Origin: Spirochaeta sp.
Lineage (GTDB): Bacteria; Spirochaetota; Spirochaetia; Spirochaetales_E; Spirochaetaceae_B
Length of the DNA: 5,205 nucleotides
Assembly: GCA_030590585.1 (NCBI GenBank)
Contig: JAUUYD010000220.1
Location: 1-5,205 of the forward strand
Direction: 5' to 3'
A program made the translations under genes and the position numbers. The notes beneath the pieces are model-generated. The model ran no database searches. It was given only the letters and a program-made list of their open reading frames with translations, and was not told the DNA's origin. How positions within the stretch are numbered: the first letter of the stretch is position 1; every line of letters starts with the position of its first letter. Of the stretch, positions 1 through 4,466 are shown in pieces.

Positions 1-86
1 ATAATAACACCCAGAGTCAGTAATGCGACCCCCTCGTCCCACAAGGTTCTATTAGCTTTCAATTTTCAGGCAGTCAACAATCCCGG
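1..86. other. Left-edge region, no supportable gene
   Basis: I see no supportable gene here. The + strand is open in frame 1 from base 1 to a TGA at 97-99, but 32 codons is within chance. On the - strand a short frame leaving the window to the left, from TTG at 62-60 or 44-42, reads LWDEGVALLTLGVI. It is hydrophobic and could be the start of a divergent membrane-protein gene, but no Shine-Dalgarno site or -10 box supports a start. Confidence 0.4.
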
Positions 87-116
87 TTGGTCCTTATGAA
101 AAAATATCGTTAGAAT
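87..116 (+). promoter_or_regulatory. Probable sigma70-type promoter of the MFS gene
   Basis: A -10 hexamer TAGAAT (111-116, five of six consensus bases) is preceded, with an 18-bp spacer, by a weak -35 TTGGTC (87-92). The -10 box ends 30 nt before the ATG at 147, the same distance as in the lipoprotein gene at 3832. This predicts a 5' leader of about 23-24 nt that holds the Shine-Dalgarno site. The -35 match is poor, so confidence is moderate. Confidence 0.42.
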
Positions 117-146
117 GAGCTTTCCAGATCTTACAGGGAGCGCCCC

Positions 147-1385
147 ATGAATAAAGACTTATTACATCACGAATCAATACATGGTGAATCTCAATACAAG
201 GTATATCCCTACCGCTGGATCGTTCTCGGCGTTTACATGTTCGTCAACCTGAGCATTCAGATTCTGTGGATCAGCTATGCACCAATTACCGGTCTGGCTG
301 CCGCATACTACGGTGTAAACGATCTGCAGATAGGCTTGTTATCCATGAGCTTCATGATTGCCTTTATTCCACTTTCCATTCCCGCATCATGGGCCATAGA
401 TACCATCGGCTTTAAGAAATCTGTGGGTATCGGTGCACTCATGATGGGCGTGTTCGGAATACTCCGGGGGTTTGCCGGAGAGAGTTATCCTTTTGTCCTG
501 ATTGCCACATTCGGCCTGGCTGCATCCCAACCTCTGCTTTTGAATTCGTGGACCACGGTTTCCGCCAAATGGTTTCCCGAGAACCAGAGAGCCACCGCCG
601 TCGGCCTGGTGACTCTGGCAAATCTGGTAGGTACCGCAATCGGTATGGTTGTGACACCGATACTTGTTGAGTCAGGAATACCCATAAGCAGGGCTCAGCT
701 CATCTATGGAATCATCGCTGCCTCTTCAACTGTTTTATTTCTTGCTTTTGCCAGAGAGAAACCAAAGACGGCACCCTCTGCCGATGCATTGCAAACCCGT
801 GCCCTGATGCTGGACGGCCTGAAAAAGGCCTTTTCATCACGTCCTTTCTGGTTCACCCTGGCTGTAGCCTTTGTAGGCATTGGAATCTTCAACGGTGTAT
901 CCACCTGGGTTGAAAATATTATTCGCCCGAGAGGATTCTCCCCTACCACAGCCGGCACCCTCGGTGCCGTAATGCTGGTTGGAGGATTGTTTGGTGCTGT
1001 TATTATCCCCGCAATCTCCGACAAGAAGGGGAAACGTCAGCGATTCCTCTACATAGCTATTACAGGGGCCATTCCCGGGTTGCTGGGCATCACCTTTGCT
1101 CCTAATTTGACGCTTCTGATGATTTCGGCATTTGTCATGGGATTCTTTCTGGTCAGCGCACTGCCGGTGGCAATACAGTATGCCGCAGAGGTAACCGTAC
1201 CAACTCCGGAAGGAACATCAAACGGTCTTATCCAACTATTCGGTCAGGGAGCCGTTGTTTTTGTCTATATTATGGCCGCCATGAAAACAAAAAATGGGTC
1301 GTTCACACCTTCTCTGCTATTGGCAGTAATCCTGCTGGTAATAGCACTGGGATTTGTCAGTCAAATGAAAGATGTTGAGAAATAA
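147..1385 (+). CDS. MFS transporter, FLVCR/DIRC2-like (SLC49-like) type
   Basis: A 412-residue inner-membrane carrier of the major facilitator superfamily. Hydrophobic segments are visible at about residues 23-47, 60-82, 92-110, 113-135, 149-172, 184-203, 233-255, 268-290, 299-318, 320-343, 358-379 and 386-407, giving the usual 12 helices with a polar central loop near 204-232. Between helices 2 and 3 is a motif-A-like D85-x2-G88-x-K90, and the pseudo-repeat SDKKGKR (291-297) lies between helices 8 and 9. WFPENQRATAVGL (142-154) before helix 5 and FGQG (365-368) in helix 11 recall the FLVCR/DIRC2 branch, whose characterised eukaryotic members move haem, choline or pyridoxine; the bacterial substrate cannot be read from sequence. 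The ATG at 147 is supported by AGGGAG at 135-140, 6 nt upstream. The gene is monocistronic, and its end faces the next gene's end across 12 bp. MFS membership is sure; the subfamily is a judgement from remembered family patterns. Confidence 0.93.
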   Translation: MNKDLLHHESIHGESQYKVYPYRWIVLGVYMFVNLSIQILWISYAPITGLAAAYYGVNDLQIGLLSMSFMIAFIPLSIPASWAIDTIGFKKSVGIGALMMGVFGILRGFAGESYPFVLIATFGLAASQPLLLNSWTTVSAKWFPENQRATAVGLVTLANLVGTAIGMVVTPILVESGIPISRAQLIYGIIAASSTVLFLAFAREKPKTAPSADALQTRALMLDGLKKAFSSRPFWFTLAVAFVGIGIFNGVSTWVENIIRPRGFSPTTAGTLGAVMLVGGLFGAVIIPAISDKKGKRQRFLYIAITGAIPGLLGITFAPNLTLLMISAFVMGFFLVSALPVAIQYAAEVTVPTPEGTSNGLIQLFGQGAVVFVYIMAAMKTKNGSFTPSLLLAVILLVIALGFVSQMKDVEK

Positions 1386-1397
1386 CCCATCGGGCTT

Positions 1398-1868
1398 TTA
1401 CACTACCGCCCGAACCGGAAAGCTTGTACGCAAAGACGGCATGCTGGTGGGAATGGGAGGAAGCAGCCGATCCAGTTCCAGAACATGCGAGCTAAGACGT
1501 TCAAGGTTCAGCGGCAGAGTATAGATAACAAGACGGCGCTGAAGACGTGAATCTACCGTATCCATATAACCAGTACCCGAAGTGGAGTAGGCAAACATAT
1601 CCTTCACTCTGGGAAGGACATTGCGGCGGATTATCCCGGTGTAAACCTTTAATGCGGAAACACCGCGATGAAGTACCGGGAGGTCCCATATCGTCGGTGA
1701 TGTAAAGCTCAACGCATGGCGGATATCTTGAAATTGATAAGATTCAATCAATGGCTCCCGAAATGCCGAGGTGAACCAGGATCTGTCAAAGTGCTCCTGA
1801 TAGACATTCCTGATCTGCGAAATCTCATCGCCGATACTTCCAGGTAGAGTGTGAGACATGATGTTCAT
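1398..1868 (-). CDS. Uncharacterised 156-residue soluble protein
   Basis: I do not recognise this protein. It has no signal peptide, no membrane segment and no familiar motif, so it is probably cytoplasmic. It looks mainly helical in its N-terminal third (SIGDEISQIRNVYQEHF, 11-27) and near 121-137, and ends in a Pro/Ser-rich tail. It is rich in arginine and poor in lysine (about 15 Arg to 2 Lys), unlike its neighbours. I take it as real because codon choice is mixed and natural, it fills an otherwise empty 558-bp gap, no competing frame is open on the other strand, and a -10-like TATACT sits just upstream. The ATG at 1868 is used; an in-frame ATG at 1859 (fourth codon) is possible. No Shine-Dalgarno site is seen before either. 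It is divergent from the PAP2-like gene and convergent with the transporter. Confidence 0.62.
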   Translation of the reverse strand: MNIMSHTLPGSIGDEISQIRNVYQEHFDRSWFTSAFREPLIESYQFQDIRHALSFTSPTIWDLPVLHRGVSALKVYTGIIRRNVLPRVKDMFAYSTSGTGYMDTVDSRLQRRLVIYTLPLNLERLSSHVLELDRLLPPIPTSMPSLRTSFPVRAVV

Positions 1869-1873
1869 TACTT

Positions 1874-1879
1874 AGTATA
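1874..1879 (-). promoter_or_regulatory. -10-like box TATACT, abutting a start codon
   Basis: On the - strand TATACT ends 5 nt before the ATG at 1868. It matches five of six -10 consensus bases. The best -35 candidate, TTAATC at 1903-1898 with an 18-bp spacer, is weak. If used, transcription would begin at or next to the start codon, giving a leaderless mRNA. The 5-nt gap is slightly short, so this is the weakest of the four such sites. Confidence 0.35.
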
Positions 1880-1906
1880 TCGGCGTGGATTCTTTCGGAT
1901 TAACTA

Positions 1907-1936
1907 TGGACCCGGTTGATAACGAAGATTTATAAT
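1907..1936 (+). promoter_or_regulatory. Promoter with perfect -10 box, probably leaderless
   Basis: A perfect TATAAT (1931-1936) is preceded, with an 18-bp spacer, by TGGACC (1907-1912, four of six -35 bases). Only 7 nt separate TATAAT from the ATG at 1944, so the predicted transcription start falls on or one base before the initiation codon. No Shine-Dalgarno sequence lies upstream. The site is back to back with the promoter of the gene on the other strand, within a 75-bp gap. Confidence 0.55.
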
Positions 1937-1943
1937 ATCCGGT

Positions 1944-2378
1944 ATGAATACACTGCCCTCAGCATTCATTGCCGCAGCGCTTGCCATGATTATCGGCCAA
2001 TGCTGGAAGGTTATCAGCCCCGTTTTTCACAGAGAACCACCGGCATTCAAAAATATGCTTCAATCAGGGGGAATGCCCAGTTCTCATACTGCCGCAGCAG
2101 CTTCCATGGCTCTGGTGATCGGTCTGCGTGAAGGGCTGGATTCATCGGTATTCGCCGTGGCACTGGTACTTACTGCTGTAATTGCACATGACGCTATCAG
2201 GGTCAGAGGCTCCATCAACACAATTATCAATATTCTGAAAAGAATGGTTCCTCCCGATATCCTCGAAGAAGAAGGGACACTCCCTGATACTATCGGACAC
2301 TCGGTTAAAGAGGTTGCCGCCGGATTCGTTCTGGCAGGAATCATCGCTGCTGCGTATGGCCTTCTCATCAATCAATAA
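1944..2378 (+). CDS. Divergent PAP2 family (DUF212, YuiD-like) membrane protein
   Basis: A 144-residue integral membrane protein of the family remotely related to acid phosphatase/vanadium haloperoxidase enzymes. Landmarks in order are: an N-terminal helix with K22; the hallmark SGGMPSSH (41-48), equivalent to the PSGH motif of PAP2 phosphatases, with H48; a helix ending in D83-x3-V87-R88, the family's 'D..GVR' region; and GHSVKEVAAG (118-127) with H119 and E123 before the last helix. About four hydrophobic stretches are visible (5-19, 49-60, 68-83, 124-141). Length is typical of the family. The activity is not established for bacterial members; phosphatase action on a lipid or other phosphate is inference. 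Position 86 is Ile where the family usually has Gly (DAAGVR-like). The ATG at 1944 has no Shine-Dalgarno site but sits 7 nt after TATAAT. The 3' end overlaps the convergent Omp85-like gene by 7 bp. Confidence 0.9.
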   Translation: MNTLPSAFIAAALAMIIGQCWKVISPVFHREPPAFKNMLQSGGMPSSHTAAAASMALVIGLREGLDSSVFAVALVLTAVIAHDAIRVRGSINTIINILKRMVPPDILEEEGTLPDTIGHSVKEVAAGFVLAGIIAAAYGLLINQ

Positions 2379-3718
2379 TGCAGATCAAAGGAAGCACCCA
2401 TTTCCCATTTCGATTTTGACCATTCATCGACGGTCAGATCAAATCCAATCCACCCACGTATCTGAGCACTGGGGAGAGTGGGAAGAAACAGTATCAATTC
2501 AGAACCGACCCCAAGAAAAAAATCATTCTCTAAATTTAAGGATTCACCCTGCTTTCCAACCATACCGACGTCCACAAATGGTAGAAGATGAGGTTCCATC
2601 CAAACCCCTTTCCAAAGGCGAAATTGTATACCTGTGTTGAGAAATACAGCACGGTCACCGTAAACACCATCATCACGGACACCCCGAAGATACGAGCCCA
2701 GACCGGTCATCTCGTGGTTGAAGCTCATTAAACCGACAACTCTTGCGCTGGGATTCACTGCTCCGGCAATTCCATACCCTGAAAGCCGGGTTTTAACAAC
2801 AGTTTTCATCTGACTGATTTCTTCACCCTGACTGCCCCAGGCTGCATTGAACAGCCCCAGAGCCCAGCCTTGACGGTAAAAATCCTTCCAGTCAATCCGC
2901 TTGTAATCCAGGCCCAGACTCAAACCGGTTCGGAAATATTCAAATTCAATCTCATCATTCTGTATCCGGATATCATATGCATAACGCCCCCCCAGCATCG
3001 GAGTTATAAGTATGTACAGATAGGGAACTCGTCGAAACTCATAACGGACATTAAATAAAAACAGGGTTTCATAATAGCTGTAATCCTGAATCAATACGTT
3101 ATCATTAAACTTTCTGTTTGTATGATAGGTTTGACTTAATCTGGTACTGAACTGCCATTGGTTCACGGTAAAACCGCTCCACTTGAAATAAATGCCCCAA
3201 CGGGGTATTTCAAGGTTCCCGGTAACGGGGTCAGTCCCAATACCGAAATCTCCTGAGATACTGAACTCGGTAAGAGTACCCATAAAGTTTTTATCCACAA
3301 CTGCCAGAGTGAATACCGTGGTGGACCCATCGGAAGAGGGAACCAGAAAGGGAAAAAGAGTCCAGGTATCAACAACCCTGAAAGTGATACGAACTTTCTG
3401 CAGCCATTCACCATCTGATGAAATATCTCTGGAAATGATTTCCAGTTCAGCTGTCACATCGGAAAATATTCTCAGATTCAACAGATCCTGAACTTCCCGG
3501 TCCAGACGTTTCTGTAATTCATTCATATCTGAATACTCGGCTCCCGCTATCATTTTCACCTCTCTGGCCAGAGCTTCAGGCCGGGTTTTACCATCTGATT
3601 CGAAAAGGATTTCCTCGATTCTGATAATTGTTCCTGGTAATTTATCGTTTGCATGAGAAGGGGCTGCCGCCGCCAGAAGAAATGTCATGGCAGAGATTAT
3701 TGACATATACCGAGGCAT
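2372..3718 (-). CDS. Single-POTRA Omp85/BamA-like outer-membrane protein
   Basis: A 448-residue predicted outer-membrane barrel (surface antigen D15/BamA superfamily). Residues 1-23 look like a Sec signal peptide ending SHA before ND. Residues about 30-117 form one POTRA-like domain: strand (TIIRIEEILFES), two helices with the typical LQKRLDREVQDLLNLRIFSDV, then strand KVRITFRVVDTW. The rest is rich in alternating aromatic strands, enough for about 16. LRGVRDDGVYGDRA (344-357) resembles the conserved (V/I)RG(F/Y) loop-6 region, followed by the usual N-x-G-I-Q-F-R strand. The C-terminus FDLHY has aromatic/hydrophobic residues at -1, -3 and -5, the classic barrel-recognition pattern. BamA has five POTRAs and TamA three, so this is not a standard BamA. 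I chose the ATG at 3718 because it gives a clean signal peptide and lies 7 nt after TACAAT; TTG at 3757 and GTG at 3742 are open but unsupported. It may insert or export proteins or lipids; the role is inference. Confidence 0.82.
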   Translation of the reverse strand: MPRYMSIISAMTFLLAAAAPSHANDKLPGTIIRIEEILFESDGKTRPEALAREVKMIAGAEYSDMNELQKRLDREVQDLLNLRIFSDVTAELEIISRDISSDGEWLQKVRITFRVVDTWTLFPFLVPSSDGSTTVFTLAVVDKNFMGTLTEFSISGDFGIGTDPVTGNLEIPRWGIYFKWSGFTVNQWQFSTRLSQTYHTNRKFNDNVLIQDYSYYETLFLFNVRYEFRRVPYLYILITPMLGGRYAYDIRIQNDEIEFEYFRTGLSLGLDYKRIDWKDFYRQGWALGLFNAAWGSQGEEISQMKTVVKTRLSGYGIAGAVNPSARVVGLMSFNHEMTGLGSYLRGVRDDGVYGDRAVFLNTGIQFRLWKGVWMEPHLLPFVDVGMVGKQGESLNLENDFFLGVGSELILFLPTLPSAQIRGWIGFDLTVDEWSKSKWEMGASFDLHY

Positions 3719-3725
3719 GACGCCA

Positions 3726-3731
3726 ATTGTA
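3726..3731 (-). promoter_or_regulatory. -10-like box TACAAT that sets the Omp85-like start
   Basis: On the - strand TACAAT ends exactly 7 nt before the ATG at 3718. It matches five of six -10 bases. No good -35 is at 16-18 bp; TTGCGG (3757-3752) lies at 20 bp. There is no Shine-Dalgarno site. The position predicts a transcript starting at or beside the ATG, which would exclude the upstream TTG and GTG starts. Confidence 0.45.
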
Positions 3732-3742
3732 TCGGATATCAC

Positions 3743-3777
3743 TTCAAGAATCCGCAAAATTTGAAAACGGTCTTGAA
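3743..3777. repeat. 7-bp inverted repeat between divergent promoters
   Basis: TTCAAGA (3743-3749) is matched by its reverse complement TCTTGAA (3771-3777), with centres 28 bp apart. The right arm overlaps the -35 box of the lipoprotein promoter and the left arm lies upstream of the Omp85-like -10 box. It could be a paired operator site for a regulator of both genes, but a 7-bp match in AT-rich intergenic DNA may be chance. Confidence 0.25.
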
Positions 3778-3801
3778 TTAGGATTTCCTGATCATTATAT
3801 T
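3773..3801 (+). promoter_or_regulatory. Sigma70-type promoter of the lipoprotein gene
   Basis: TTGAAT (3773-3778; four of six -35 bases) and TATATT (3796-3801; five of six -10 bases) are separated by the optimal 17 bp. The -10 box ends 30 nt before the ATG at 3832, leaving a leader of about 23-24 nt that contains the AAGGAG site. This is the best-formed full promoter in the window. Confidence 0.6.
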
Positions 3802-3817
3802 TTAAAATCGAGAATAC

Positions 3818-3823
3818 AAGGAG
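3818..3823 (+). promoter_or_regulatory. Shine-Dalgarno site that decides the lipoprotein start
   Basis: AAGGAG lies 8 nt before the ATG at 3832. It selects this ATG over an in-frame TTG at 3727, which would add 35 residues in front of the signal peptide and would start upstream of the promoter. Confidence 0.85.
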
Positions 3824-3831
3824 TATATCAT

Positions 3832-4323
3832 ATGACCAATACTAAATGGCTGCTCATCAGCCTGTCTCTCGGAGCTCTACTGCTCGCATCCTGTGCCGGA
3901 GTTAATTTAGATTACAGCAATCCTGCATATCTTCAGCAGCAGCTTTCCGAGCTGCCGTCAGAACTTATAAACTCAAATCTTGTCCAGAATGAGGCCGGAG
4001 AAAGTCTGATAAATCCACCATTAAAAGTCGGTGAATTCCTGATTTACATGATGGCTTCTCAACCCCTTGAAAGAAATTCCTGGCTGTCTCTGAAAGTAGT
4101 ACCCAAAGAAGAAGGCAGCGTTATCACTATCAACCAATACACCAGGGGTAAGCTGGTATTGGTTAACACTCTGTATCTGACCTACCAAAATGGTTTTACA
4201 GAATCCAGAGTGGACAAAATCATCTGGGATAACCGTAGATTCGATAATAAACAGGAATTGATTACCCCCGAAGAAAAACTCAGTTACTCCGTCCTTATTG
4301 CCACTTTTTTAGTAATTCAATAA
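3832..4323 (+). CDS. Predicted outer-membrane lipoprotein of unknown function
   Basis: A 163-residue exported protein. Residues 1-21 form a lipoprotein signal peptide: K5, a hydrophobic core (6-18), then lipobox L18-A19-S20-C21, with Cys21 predicted to be acylated. Ala follows the cysteine and there is no Asp at +2, which in enterobacterial rules favours the outer membrane. After a polar linker with a helical patch (PAYLQQQLSELPSELI, 31-46), residues about 64-160 read as a series of beta strands (VGEFLIYMM, SWLSLKVV, SVITINQYT, KLVLVNTLYLTYQ), so a small beta-rich domain is likely. I recognise no family. The ATG at 3832 is fixed by AAGGAG and an upstream promoter. The gene is divergent from the Omp85-like gene, 113 bp away, so it could be an outer-membrane partner of that barrel; this is only a hypothesis from position. 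A hairpin terminator follows 56 nt after the stop. Confidence 0.85.
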   Translation: MTNTKWLLISLSLGALLLASCAGVNLDYSNPAYLQQQLSELPSELINSNLVQNEAGESLINPPLKVGEFLIYMMASQPLERNSWLSLKVVPKEEGSVITINQYTRGKLVLVNTLYLTYQNGFTESRVDKIIWDNRRFDNKQELITPEEKLSYSVLIATFLVIQ

Positions 4324-4379
4324 AAGGACTCTCTTGAAAATGGAATCTGACTGAAAATACATCCTGCAGATGTTAATTG

Positions 4380-4421
4380 TTAATCCCGGCTACAGTATTC
4401 TGCTGCCGGGATTAATTGTTT
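4380..4421 (+). terminator. Probable intrinsic terminator after the lipoprotein gene
   Basis: A perfect 11-bp stem, TTAATCCCGGC (4380-4390) with GCCGGGATTAA (4405-4415), encloses 14 nt in which CAG/CTG can pair further (4393-4395 with 4400-4402). The T-run after it is imperfect (TTGTTT), so termination may be partial. TTAATTGTT also occurs twice around the hairpin (4373-4381 and 4412-4420). The hairpin separates the lipoprotein unit from the cardiolipin synthase gene. Confidence 0.6.
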
Positions 4422-4453
4422 CCAGTATTCCCCACATTCTTCAGATAATGAAC

Positions 4454-4459
4454 TATAGT
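4454..4459 (+). promoter_or_regulatory. -10-like box TATAGT before the cardiolipin synthase start
   Basis: TATAGT (five of six -10 bases) ends exactly 7 nt before the ATG at 4467. No recognisable -35 lies 16-18 bp upstream and no Shine-Dalgarno site is present. As with the PAP2-like and Omp85-like genes, the spacing predicts a leaderless transcript. Confidence 0.4.
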
Positions 4460-4466
4460 ATTTCTT

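Noticed and set aside
1..99. + strand open frame 1 as the C-terminal end of an upstream gene
   Set aside because: Thirty-two open codons is expected by chance often enough, and the translation shows no recognisable pattern.
439..1024. Antisense open frames inside the transporter gene
   Set aside because: They overlap an unmistakable 12-TM protein, contain no recognisable domain and have Arg/Pro/Ser-rich shadow compositions.
1391..1412. Hairpin CGGGC (1391-1395) / GCCCG (1408-1412) between transporter and unknown gene as a terminator
   Set aside because: The stem is only 5 bp with a 12-nt loop and no proper T-run on either strand, and it overlaps the end of the - strand gene.
1916..2375. Other frames over the PAP2-like gene on both strands
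   Set aside because: The 144-residue frame carries all family motifs; the others are compositionally odd shadows.
2314..2640. + strand 108-codon frame across the end of the PAP2-like and Omp85-like genes
   Set aside because: It is antisense to the barrel C-terminus, rich in His, Gln and Ser without pattern, and has no ribosome site.
3163..3491. Frames of 83 and 99 codons within the Omp85-like gene
   Set aside because: They are shadows of the POTRA-to-barrel coding region with no independent start signal.
3719..3757. N-terminal extension of the Omp85-like gene to TTG at 3757 or GTG at 3742
   Set aside because: Neither has a Shine-Dalgarno site. Both put up to 13 polar residues before the signal peptide and start upstream of the TACAAT box. 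The ATG at 3718 gives a normal signal peptide.
3727..3831. N-terminal extension of the lipoprotein to TTG at 3727
   Set aside because: It would place 35 residues before a clear lipoprotein signal peptide and start upstream of the promoter. The ATG at 3832 has AAGGAG 8 nt upstream.
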